From Selaginella tamariscina (taxonomy: Eukaryota > Streptophyta > Lycopodiopsida > Selaginellales > Selaginellaceae), in NCBI GenBank assembly GCA_003024785.1, contig PUQB01000431.1, forward strand, positions 69,501-133,500: a DNA stretch of 64,000 nucleotides, written 5' to 3'. A program made the translations under genes and the position numbers. A model generated the notes under the pieces. That model made no database searches, had not been told where the DNA came from, and was given only the letters and a program-made list of their open reading frames with translations. Each line of letters begins with the position of its first letter. Positions within the stretch are counted from its first letter, which is position 1. Positions 23,900 to 35,200 of this stretch are shown here, piece by piece.

Positions 23900-25154
23900 T
23901 CAGTCCGAAGAGTCATTGTTCTTTCGAACAATCTCATGCGTAGAGAGATCAGGATGAACATAACCAATACCATTTAGCACTTGATTATCTGCAAACCGGA
24001 GAGCTCGGTCCATCTGCCGAGTACACTCCTCGGCGGTGTACATCTGGTTGATCTTCCCACTGCATATCTGGCACCCGGTGAAGTGCGTGACAAACGGCCG
24101 GTTCCCCTTGTCAAACTCCTCGTACTTATCTGCTAAATCCCTCCAGTAACCATTGAGATAATACGAATTCTCTAAGTAAACCTTCGCTCCCCATCTCTCT
24201 CGCTCTGCATTCAGGAGATATATCAATGCACCTTGATCGTCCGACTCGAAGTTCTCGGGCCGGCCGGTGAGTGCCATAGTGAGGACCTTCCCTATCCGGT
24301 CCCCCGCAATCCCTTTGTATCCCATTGGCGCGAGTGTATCGAACAGGTCCAGTGTCCACTGGCAGTTCCGCACGAAGAAGATCCCATGTTCAGTCCTGTC
24401 CACTTCCTTTCCCCGTATACCAGACTCTCCCATCCGTGAAATACAATGTTGTAGTCGGCGTACCGTTCCCAGGGGACGGTGAACGACATGTCGGTGAAAA
24501 CCGCATCGGAGTCGATCCACCAGAACCATTCCACGTCTGGGCGGGAGAGCATGAATGATCTGATGAGCGGAAGCTTGACCCACCAGGAAGGCAAGTCGTC
24601 CGTGAACCTTGCCACCGTTGTAACATCTCGATGCCGTGTAACCGGCAGTAGTCGATCTTGTTCTTTATCGATACCACCAGCATGTGGTCGCCCATGAGGT
24701 TCCTGCACGGCGTCGGCTGTGAGCCGGTAACCATGAACAGTTTCGGCTGCGTACCGCCATCTCCCTGTCTCTGCTTCCGGACCTCGTCCCAGTCCGAGAC
24801 CTTCGGTCCCAGGCTGAAGGACGTGTTCATGAGCGGATCGATAGACAAAGACTTGTTTAACAGGGACTCGAGGTCCGTCCTCTCCGGGACGAAGTCGGTC
24901 TGATGAGAGTACGAAGCCGAGGAGTCGTCCGACTTGTGGGGATTCAGAAATGAGAGAGGCCGTCTTTCTGTGGCGAATTCTTGCTTAGCTTCTTCCTGTG
25001 CTTTGGACTCCTCCACTTGTAACGGAGTAGAAACATATGGAGAAACAACAAAGCTCCATATGAGGAACCCTGTTAAGGCGGCACCGATTGAGAAGGGGAC
25101 ATAGTCCGAGATTACTCTACTCATCCTCAATGTCTGCTTCGATGATTGCCTCAT
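23900..25154 (-). CDS. GT34 glycosyltransferase (xyloglucan xylosyltransferase / galactomannan galactosyltransferase type)
   Basis: Golgi type II membrane enzyme that adds xylose to xyloglucan or galactose to mannan. Start at 25154; a short basic tail precedes the anchor (VPFSIGAALTGFLIWSFVV). A Ser-rich stem follows, then the GT34 core: KLFMVTGSQPTPC, GDHMLVVSIKNKIDYCRLHG, VKLPLIRSFMLSRPDVEW, the DxD metal/nucleotide-sugar motif in WWIDSDAVFTDM, YADYNIVFHGWESLVYG, ESDDQGALIYLL, VYLENSYYLNGYW, FVTHFTGCQIC and MDRALRFADNQVL. It ends at 23900. The gene is a single exon with two apparent single-base breaks, near 24615 and 24388. The length of about 415 residues is near the family norm, with a short C-terminus. 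The exact substrate cannot be told from sequence. Confidence 0.92.
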
Positions 25155-26166
25155 TGTAAGAATGATGCAGGGTGTGTATATGTGTATGTGTACCTTTGGT
25201 GTGCTGCGTCGGATCTAAGCGGATCCGATGGACGAGGATTTGCCGCGTGGATGTGGTGAGATTCAAATCAAATAATGTTCGGAGGGAGTTGTAATGGAGC
25301 TTTCCCTTGTCACCTAACTTTGGGGAAAAGGGTAAAGGAAAAAACAAAGGAGAAATATGCACTAGAAACAACATAGTTTCTTCGTTTATTAAATTTATAT
25401 ACACTCACTATATATATATATATATAATGAACAGTGAGTTTAGGTGGATCCGGATACATACGACTCAACTGTAAACAATATCGGCGCCTTGTTGACGTTG
25501 GCAAAGTATCAAATATTTGATAATATTATATATATATACATTTGTTGCAACCATAGTTATCTACCGAATTATGTGTGTAAGTGTGTGCGTATACAAATGC
25601 GTTATCATAAGGCGCAATATATTTTCGACTGATGTTGACAATAAAAGAGAATGCTTGGCTGATGCCGTAGAGAAAATATATACGATTTATACACATGCAT
25701 GTATATGGATATATGCGTATGCATACGCACATATATATGTATGTATATTGGGTGATAATAACAGGCGGTACATAAAAAATTCTGCCGTTTTCTTAATTTA
25801 GCTAAAGAATATTAACCTTGCCAGCAGGAGATTTGCATAAGGTAGCCCCAGCTGTTTATCACAGCCGTTTAAATTATTTAAATACATAAAATATATTATA
25901 AATTATTTATAGATTATATATATTTACCTTAGCAGCACATGAACGACAGGCCCTCCATCATCTGTGGGACGTACCAACTTGAAAGTTTTCTGTTAAACAA
26001 ATCAGATTATTAATTACTTTAACCAATGCCTTAATTAACAATTACTGCAGTTCTTACATAGGTGTAAATTGTATATATAAAAATGTATATGCAAGTGGAC
26101 CACACAAAAGATGCGGGCGCCTGTGTGTGTGTGAGAGAGAGAAAGAACCTGAAAATACTTCTTTGT
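25155..26166. other. Spacer; possible 3' end of the NYN-LOTUS gene
   Basis: It is mostly AT-rich. A minus-strand segment at about 25930-25988 reads KTFKLVRPTDDGGPVVHVLL between plausible splice sites, and a further short segment near 25815-25860 could follow it in phase. These may be last exons of the upstream NYN-LOTUS gene, but the stop at 26167 makes this unsure. Confidence 0.35.
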
Positions 26167-27275
26167 CTATGTTGTTTTCTTCATGTGTTTTAAAACATAC
26201 GTAGAGGGACTGCTCTTGTGTATGCAGTTTAGCATAAATATCTTCGTGTGCGCTCTAATAAACTCGTCCAATCTAGCGTAACCAAACTTCTCATGGTTAA
26301 TGTCGTAATTAAACATGTCGTAAAATCTCGGTTTAATCATGCTTAGCGGGATACCTTCAGGATATTCCACTAGTAGCTCTTCAAGCATCTGTCTGTAATC
26401 GTTCATTGAAAGGGTTCGAACTTTGGTCTCCTTAAACATTCCCTGAGTAGCAATTAGAAACACTAAGTTAATGTATATATACGAAAACATAACACACACA
26501 CACACACACACACATAAATATACACGTTCATATATTATACACAACCGTATACATGTTTACTTAGAGAGAGAGAGAGACAGAATGTTTATATATACACACG
26601 TGTGTGTGTCTGTGTATTATTAAAAGACTTTACCTTGGTGCGGACTGTACAGAGACTGGGTTTAGGATAGTGCATCTGAATAGTATCCTGCATGAGACTG
26701 AAAAGGTCCTTAATCCTGACGCAGTTAAATGTGCTTAAATTTAACGACACTCCAAAATGTCTCTTAAACTCTTGCTTAAGCAACGAAGCATCAAAACTCC
26801 GCCTCTCTTGTTCCACGTCTAGGAAGTAAACCAGCCATATCTTTAGCTCCTCCACCGTTGGATTATGCCCATTTTGCTGCCCTTTTACCATATACACTGT
26901 TGGTCGTCACCCTCTTGAGAAGCCTCTAAAAGATAGATGGAAATACTGTGTCAATTATATACTTGTGTGTGGGTGCGCGCGCGCCCGCGGAGTGGATGTT
27001 TTCTTGTTTGTATACATTATGTATGCTGTATATCTATCAAGTGTATATATATATACATACATACATACACATACACACATACTTACATATCTGTATGTGA
27101 AATACTATATCATATATAATATGAATATCAATGCAACAATAAGAATAGCATTATTACATGTATAGATATAAAAGCTAAGTTATATACACATTACAATGCA
27201 TATAGTCCATATTATAGTGTACATCGATAGAGATATCTGTACATGCATATTGCATGTACAAGTACACAACACACG

Positions 27276-27320
<45 letters not shown>

Positions 27321-29316
27321 CTTGTTGTGGGGGATTTTCGGATTGCCAATGTGATGTATCAATCTCCTTTTCACATATTAAACGTTCTATAAGTTCATCC
27401 ACCTTGCCAAGTTCATGTCTTTGTATCCATGATGGTCCATTTGCACTGAGTAGATCCCTAAACTCCTTCCTGAATTTATAAAAAAGCTTAAACTTATACA
27501 TATAGTACATACGCACACACATGGAGACTTACATATTTTGGGCCTTCGATATGATCTCACTAGCGTCAGCGGTATGTATATACGACTTTAGGTCTTCCCA
27601 CACTTTCTCACTCTCATCACTTTGTTTCCTTTTCCACAACGGACTAAACCATGAACGTTTTTCAGAATGTCCTTGCGTTTGAATTATTTCCTGTTTTATC
27701 TGTTCATTAATATTCACGCCATGAGCTTGTGTGTACACACACAATAATACATGCAATGGATATGTAACATGTATACATACATACATATATACACTAAACT
27801 ATGTACCTTAATGTGCGTGTCATCTACATCTTCATTTCCATCAGAAGGGTTTTTTCTATGATAACCAAAGAAGAACTTGCGCCATGTCCATTTTGTAGAC
27901 TCCTGCTCTCGCTCTCAGAAACTTTCTCAGTATCCTGCACAATATGACAAATGTAAAAGAGTTGATTAACAATGTATAACTTGAGCTTAATGGTTTAAAC
28001 TTAGTTCATTAGCTTGTAGTTTTAGTTAACATATTTTATTAATCATCACCTCTTGCACATTAACTTCCTCCACAGAACATTCATTGTCTCTACATCTGCG
28101 CCCTCCATCTTCACTTCTTCATCATGCTGTGGAACATAATATGCATGTGTATAGGATATGGTGTATATGCTACAGTTTTAATTTATGTATTTATAAGTTA
28201 TCACTTGTTTTAGCAGTTTAAACTAGCCTTCTCAAGGGAAATTTCTGTTGAATTTAAACCATTAGTTACTTCCGTCTTCACTTCTTCAGCATGCTGCAGA
28301 ATATATATAGCTTAGTTAGTTAATTTTTAAAAGTTTTATTTAATTAGTTAAATCGGTTTATGGTACTTATACCTGTTCAGGCTCCTGAGCTTTTTTAGTA
28401 ATAGATGAAGCAGCTTGTTGGAGAAGGTCACATACATCCTTGTGAAACACGTCTAAACGGACTTTGTCGGATATACAGTCCTCCATAGGGGGAATATCCT
28501 GTTTCTCTCTCGGTGTTGTAGTTGAAGATGGTTTTACATGTGAAGGTGGTATATTGGGCAATGTGTTTACATGCGGTCTATTTATATAAGATGGCGTGTT
28601 TGTAAGTACACTACAATAAGAGCTATCCTGTGGTGGATATGTATAAGATGGAGTATGTGGTGAATTAGTATGGGAATTGTTTATATGTTGGTTTGTATGT
28701 GCAGGTGGTGTTTTGGGATTGGATCCTGTATAGCCCCTCTGGAGTTTTGATAACTAACTGTAATTTGTGCTACTAAACCTTCTCCTCTAGCTAGTTTACC
28801 TGTTAATCAAACATATAAATACATACAAGCTTTTATATATGTTTAAAAAGACTATATTATCATACATATACAGTACTATATATATATACGTACCCCAGCC
28901 ACACACTCGTGGCCGCGGCTAGAAGAGCTGGAGACGCCTCATGAGAGTTGCATGCTAAAAGTACCTATTATAATCGAAATTCTATAAGCTTAACTGTGTG
29001 TGTGTGTATGCTCATAAATATAACGTGTATATAAAGTTCGTGTGTCATATACACAGAGGTATATTTATATATGTACAAATTTTACGAACGTTGTAGTTCT
29101 TCATACGAAGTGAGTGCAGAGCGCTTGAGAGATCGCTGTCCGTTGATATGATGAACAAATGTGCAGGTGGTGGATGATCCATCGTCCAAAGCACCATATC
29201 CACCATTAGTGTTCTATCAGATGAAGCATTTTTACGATCTGCAAGAAATAATGTAATAAATAAATAAATATAGCTACATTAATGAACATCTTTGTACATT
29301 TATTATACATACATTC

Positions 29317-29382
<66 letters not shown>

Positions 29383-30381
29383 TGTATTAAATATACTAAA
29401 ACATGCATACACTTCAGCATTAAATACGGTACATTTTCACGAGTTGTTCGTGATATGGGAAAAATAAGCTTTAATGGTATTATACACATACGCACCGGAA
29501 TGCGGAAAACAGTTGTTGACATAGTCTATACAAGATATATACAAAGACAGATTATTGTACAATTTTTTGAACTTCATAAATCTGAATCTGTTATCCAATT
29601 ATTACATACAACCATGCATATACAGAACAAGGCCTATATGGTCTCTATAGATATTCATAAAAGGTTCATACATACACATATACATGCCCTTCTGATGCAC
29701 AATGTTAAGTGTCATGTATATATATATAATCATATACATATTACACACACGTACACACGCACATACGTCCATGAAATCAGCACACCCATATACATTATTC
29801 TGTCCTGAAAGATGGTGTTTTCAACATATATTCCTAATCATCTGACCCACACACGTATGCAAGCACATATGTGCGCATGGCACGCGTACACGCACATAGA
29901 GAATCACTTACTGAAGTATAAGTGTATATACAGTACAATGGCATGTATCTGTGTCTCTGAGGGACACCATACTTCCATCCAGAGGTCCAAAATATTGTAT
30001 TATCAACAACATTTCTAATAACACACACACACACACCACACTTACGAGATGGTAAATGGTGGAGGGAGATTCCAGTACACGTCAAAGCCTCTTGTGTACT
30101 TCTAGAGAGCTGCAAAATATCACCGTAGGCCGTAATTGAAACAGGCCCCTTGAATCCCCGCAACCTGAGAGCAGACACTATATTGTTCCCGACTTTGGTA
30201 GCAGGAACACCCACAGGAATGTCGCAGTCCTCAAAATCCCACCATACCGCAACCTTCAAATTTTAATAGGCTACATTATTAAATATGTGTATGTGTGTGT
30301 TATGGGTATATGTATACACACACATATACACACATTCTGTTTACCTGACTGCTCTTGGGCCTTCGTTCCAGCCACCGCCAT
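26167..30381 (-). CDS. NYN-domain nuclease with LOTUS (OST-HTH) domains, MARF1/limkain-b1-like
   Basis: Predicted RNA-binding endoribonuclease of the NYN fold. A short first exon starts at about 30381 (MAVAGTKAQEQS). The NYN domain spans three exons that join in phase: VAVWWDFEDCDIP, ALRLRGFKGPVSITAYGD, ISLHHLPS, then NASSDRTLMVDMVLW and STDSDLSSALHSLR, then VLLACNSHEASPALLAAAT. The acidic residues of WDFED, DRTLMVD and TDSD match the PIN/NYN active-site pattern. A Pro/Thr/Ser-rich linker (about 28750-28370) and acidic short exons follow. C-terminal exons include two LOTUS-like helical units: ELKIWLVYFLDVEQERRSF to KDLFSLMQD, and LEELLVEYPEGIPLSMIKP to DEFIRAHTKIFML. A stop lies at 26167, but the true 3' end may lie further left. 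Animal MARF1 and plant relatives share this NYN plus LOTUS layout. The RNA target is unknown. Confidence 0.82.
27276..27320. repeat. (CT)n(CA)n microsatellite at a splice donor
   Basis: CT units run into CA units ending exactly at an exon edge of the NYN-LOTUS gene, so the sense intron begins GTGTGTGTG. Confidence 0.9.
29320..29379. repeat. (TA)30 microsatellite
   Basis: This is a pure TA tract of about 60 bp in an intron of the NYN-LOTUS gene. It can self-pair and is likely length-variable. Confidence 0.95.
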
Positions 30382-30500
30382 ACAGAAATCCCTCATCAGA
30401 TCCTCCAGAAATAGAGCTTGCGAATATTTCCTGCTTGTAATTGTGTGTATTTCGTATTTTGACGGTGCGATTGAACAAAATGCGCCTGCAGATCATGAAG

Positions 30501-30544
30501 AACCCTAAACCCCTGTTCCGCCAAGAACCCTAAACCCTAAACCC
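30501..30544. promoter_or_regulatory. Telo-box cluster upstream of the NYN-LOTUS gene
   Basis: AACCCTAAACCC at 30501 and tandem CCCTAAACCCTAAACCC at about 30527-30544 lie 120-165 bp upstream of the inferred ATG. Three to four telo-box units sit close together. Confidence 0.55.
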
Positions 30545-30894
30545 TTGAAACTGTTAATATGCCAAGCATATGCTAGTATATTCTTGTTTTGACCGATGTG
30601 TTAGGGCAGAAACAAGCAAGATATGCCACCGCATCCCGTGCAACAAGAAGTTTCATGTGAGACGCAACCAATGTGCATGGAAATGCAATATTAACTCATA
30701 CATATGGACACGTGTGTATGTGTACTCTCCATTCTGCTGTTGTGGAATAGAAAACTCTTTGTTACATACACAGATTTATACATGTGTGTGTAAAGTTTGT
30801 TTAAATTTAATATAATAATTCATATTAAGTAAAATAAAACTCATATCTTAAACTTAATCTCAAAAGAATTGTTCTTAAGTTTAATTAGTAGAGT

Positions 30895-31596
30895 TTAGCG
30901 AAAGAAAGCATAAAAAACGGAAGAGATGAAGATGGTAATACCCGTGATCACAAGCACAACGAGGGGAACAGCGGCTGCATCCGACCATCCATCCTTACAG
31001 TTGAGATCCCCGAGCCGGAGCTGTATAATGTCCACCATGGACAACATGAGCAGCAACGTCCCGTAATAGATCCCACCGCGGAGGCTAACATCCCAGACCT
31101 CAGAAACCTGTTGCTTATCACTGCAGACTGCACTTCAGCTCTCTCCCTACTGTTGGCGAACACTATGAACAGCTTCATCCCATGCGCAACAAGGCTGTGA
31201 AAACAAGAGTATGTTTAGGCGTCAACACATGGTAAACTACAAGAGCAAAAACCTGGAGAAGAGGAAGCAGCTAAAGGACACGACCTCGAACACAAGGAGG
31301 CGCTTGATCGTGTCGGGACTGGGCCGGCAGGAGTCGTCCGTCTCTAGAAAGTACGACTCCTTGCCTGAAGATGTGAATGCCATCCCAATGAAGACTGCCA
31401 CTGTGAAGAAGGAATTAACACTCACGACCTCGTCCAGCGTTGTTACATGCACCTGTGTTGCTCCCTTCTCTAGTGGTTTTGTTATCCCGTCCATTATCAT
31501 CATCCTCCTGGTGGAAAACACACACACACATATATATGTATGCAGAATCACACACACGCGCACACACCTAGAGTGTGATTCAATGGGATCGTCCAT
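30895..31596 (-). CDS. Small plant membrane protein of unknown function
   Basis: Three exons: MDDPIESHSR (from 31596), then RMMIMDGITKPLEKG to VVSFSCFLFS (about 31509-31253), then SLVAHGMKLFIVFANS to VFYAFFR (about 31193-30895). The exon joins are in phase. Hydrophobic segments are SVNSFFTVAVFIGMAFT, VVSFSCFLFSSLVAHGMKL, YYGTLLLMLSMVDII and VPLVVLVITGITIFI, giving about four membrane spans in about 195 residues. The segment CKDGWSDAA lies between spans 3 and 4. One frame break is apparent near 31070. It resembles a plant-specific family of small uncharacterised membrane proteins, but I cannot name it. It is divergent from the isoleucyl-tRNA synthetase gene, with ATGs 620 bp apart. Confidence 0.75.
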
Positions 31597-32152
31597 GCCA
31601 ATGGCGCCACTGGAGAAGATTATGTGAAGAATTTATTCTGGTTTACCCACAAAATGCCACTTGTTTTGCCCCTGGTGCACTCTCCCGCTCGCTTCTACTC
31701 ATGAAACAGCTTCTCCCACAAGTTTTCAGGTTTCAAAAAGTAGGTACACGGACTCGCATTGCCGTCCCAACACGCAACCCCAGCCAGGGTCTTTCGGATT
31801 AGCTTAATAATATGCTACCATATACCAAGAATCTTTTTAATATATTCTTAGTATATTCTATAATTAAAAAGACAGTATGATCAATTATGTGTTTGAATAA
31901 ATCAATGTATCTTTATTTCTAAAAATTCATATATATATGTGTGTGTGTGTAGTTCAAATACATTTAAATTTTTGGTGTATACCAGAATCTTTTTAGTAAT
32001 ATATACGATATTTGATAGAGTAGAAATAGTATTGCATTGCGGGATTGATATGAAGTCATATACAAATCTATATACGAAAACATATACAAATCCGTGCTTG
32101 AAAAGGGTGCGGTGGCCAACAAATGAGCCCTTAATGTACAGAAGATACCCAA

Positions 32153-32168
32153 CTAGGGTTTTGGTTAG
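32153..32168. promoter_or_regulatory. Telo-box-like element before isoleucyl-tRNA synthetase
   Basis: CTAGGGTTTTGGTTAG, a telo-box and a degenerate second copy, lies about 50 bp upstream of the chosen ATG. Confidence 0.45.
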
Positions 32169-32215
32169 GGCTTTGAGTACAGATCTCCGGAGAACGGCGC
32201 CGGCGATGGCGTCTC

Positions 32216-35200
32216 TTGAGGCGATCGTAGAAGGCAAGGATTTCTCCTTCCCGAAGCAGGAGGAAGAGATTCTCAAGCTCTGGAGCAAGCTCGATGCATT
32301 CCAGGTGCATTTTCTGCGATTTCATCCGATTCTTTTCGTGAAAAATCTCCGATTTCTGTGTTAGATTGTGTTTCTTTATGTCCATTTCTGTGTTGATTGC
32401 GTTTCTTTGTATTATTTTCGATTTCTGACTGTGTTTCTTTGCCCAAAAGTGTGATTTGTTGTTAGATTGTACGTTCTTGGTGTTAGATTGTTCTTCCTTG
32501 TATTGTTCTCTTCAAAATGATCCAAAATCCATGTTAAATTATTTGTCTTTGCGTTCTTCTTCCCAAAATCTCCCATTTCTATGATTTTTTGTGTGTTTTG
32601 ACTCGAAAACCTGTAATCCTCGCCTGTGTCTAAATTTTCTTGTAATGAGGTCTTTTTGTGTTTACAGACACAGTTGGAGCGCACGCGAGGCAGGCCCGAG
32701 TACATCTTCTACGACGGTCCTCCGTTCGCCACAGGTCTGCCTCATTATGGTCATCTTTTAGCGGGAACCATCAAAGACATTGTTACAAGGTATTATAGAA
32801 AATATGTAGTTTATATATATACACACAACTTGATATGTAACGTGCATTTGTGTAGATATCAGACAGCGTTGGGGTACCATTGCACGAGAAGATTCGGATG
32901 GGATTGCCACGGTCTGCCTGTGGAGCACGAAATTGATAAGATTCTGAATGTGAAGACGAGGGAAGACGTTATTCACAAGATAGGAATTGCCAAATATAAT
33001 GAGGAGTGTCGCAGTATCGTGATGAAATACAGCAAAGAATGGGAGAAGACTGTTGTGAGAATGGGTCGCTGGATAGATTTTGAGAACGATTATAAAACCA
33101 TGGATCCAGATTTCATGGAGTCTGTTTGGTGGGTTTTTAAGCAGCTGTGGGACAAAGGCCTTGTCTACCGTGGGTTTAAGGTTTACCTATCCACACATAT
33201 GTCTCACATGCAATTATATATATATATATATATCATTGTTGTTTTGTTGTGTAGGTCATGCCATATAGTACAGCCTGCACTACTGCTTTATCCAATTTCG
33301 AAGCCAACCAGAACTACAAGGTATTTACGGATTGAAGAACCTGTATGTTCAATATCATGTATATGTATTCATGTTAAGCTGAATCTATTGTAATACATGA
33401 CTTATAATTATCCGTGCTTGAATTATTAACATATTTTACAGTTAAGGTTTGTATATTTGTCTAAATTTGTTGTACTTGTAATGTTTCATCTATAGCATGT
33501 GGTTTTGGTACCAATATTTACTTCCTCTTTCTTAAGGATGTTGACGATCCGGCGATCATCGTTGCGTTCCCATTACTCGGAGATCCTGATAATGCAGCAA
33601 TGGTTGCGTGGACGACGACCCCATGGACACTCCCAAGTAACGTTGCGTTATGCGTTAACGGGAGCCTTGACTACGTAAAGGTGTGCATGTGTGTGTGTGT
33701 GTGTGTGTGGAGAGAGAGAGAGAGAGAGAGAGAGGGAGCAGTCTACACCAAGTTTGTCTCTCAGGTGAGAAGCAAATCGACGGGTGTCGTGTACATCATA
33801 GCAGAGGCCTTACTCTCTGCACTTCCGAGCCCCAAAGTGAAGACTGAAAAGGGGAGCAAGAAGGAAAAGGAAAATCAAAGTGATTTCGAGGTTTCTCAAC
33901 AAATTCAAGGGTGTACAACTAGTCGGAAAACGGTAATTTTAACACGCACACACAAGCATATACTTACCTTCTTTTTTTTTTTCCTACGCACTAAACACCT
34001 CTATATTTGTATCCTCATTATCATTCCTTACGAAGAATGTGAATGTTGTTTACTTCACAAATGTCAAATTTTTGCAGATACAAACCATTATTTAATTATT
34101 TTGAGGAGCTCTCGGATGTGGCATTCAAGGTTGTTGCAGACGACTATGTGACGGCTAGCAGTGGAACAGGCGTAGTGCATTGTGCTCCAGCATTTGGAGA
34201 GGATGATTATCGTGTTTGTTTGGAAGCCGGCATTATTCGTAAGGTACTGAATATATGTTGGTTCTGAACTCCTGTTACACACACACCAATATTGATTATG
34301 TGATCTATCCCAGGGAGGCGATTTACCAGATCCTGTCGATTTGGATGGTAAATTTACCAAGAGAGTAACAGATTTCAGTGGCCTCCATGTCAAAGCCGCA
34401 GATAAGGACATCATTGCAAAGATCAAGGTAAATATAACTCAGTCGAACACTATCATATCTGTATATACCTATCATATATACTGGTATCTTCTCATATTAT
34501 ATATATAGAGAGAAGTCGACATACTTGAGAAATACGTTATGTATTTTGCTAATACATATTCAATGAGGGAAGCTGATTCATATTATTTCGAGTAGGCTAA
34601 TGGGAGATTAGTACATTCGGGGAGCATAAAGCATTCATATCCCTTCTGCTGGCGATCCGAAACACCACTTATTTACAAAGCCGTTCCTAGCTGGTATGTG
34701 TTGCTTTGTGCGTACGATATACATCTACATACATTTATCTATAATTCCTGTACATTAACATACACATTGACATATGATCTGTGTATATGTTCATGTGCCA
34801 CATATCCACATATGCAATTTGCATATACTATGCAAACTAACTATCTTTTGTGCAGGTTTGTCAAAGTTGAAGAATTAAAAGAGCGTCTGCTAGATAACAA
34901 CACCAAAACTTACTGGGTTCCAGATTTTGTCAAGGTAAGTATTCACTTATTTTACTGAGATAAAATTTGTATATAATGTAAACGTATACTTCAACGGCTT
35001 CTTTTCTAAAGTTACACTCACAGGATAAACGATTTCATAATTGGCTAGAGAATGCAAGAGATTGGGCCGTGAGCAGAACCCGCTTCTGGGGAACGCCACT
35101 TCCTATCTGGGCTAGCGCAGATGGTGAAGAACTCGTAGTGGTTGGTTCTAAAAAAGAATTGGAAGAACTTTCTGGCTTTAAGGTGCTCTCTCTCTCACAC

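Noticed and set aside
31211-31627. A 138-codon plus-strand frame opposite the small membrane protein
   Set aside because: It is antisense to exons with clear hydrophobic spans and in-phase splice joins, and runs through (CA)n intron DNA.
34500-34594. An extra exon of isoleucyl-tRNA synthetase ([12 protein letters not shown]-like frame)
   Set aside because: The flanking exons (DIIAKIK and [10 protein letters not shown]) join as in the family without it, so it is intron sequence.
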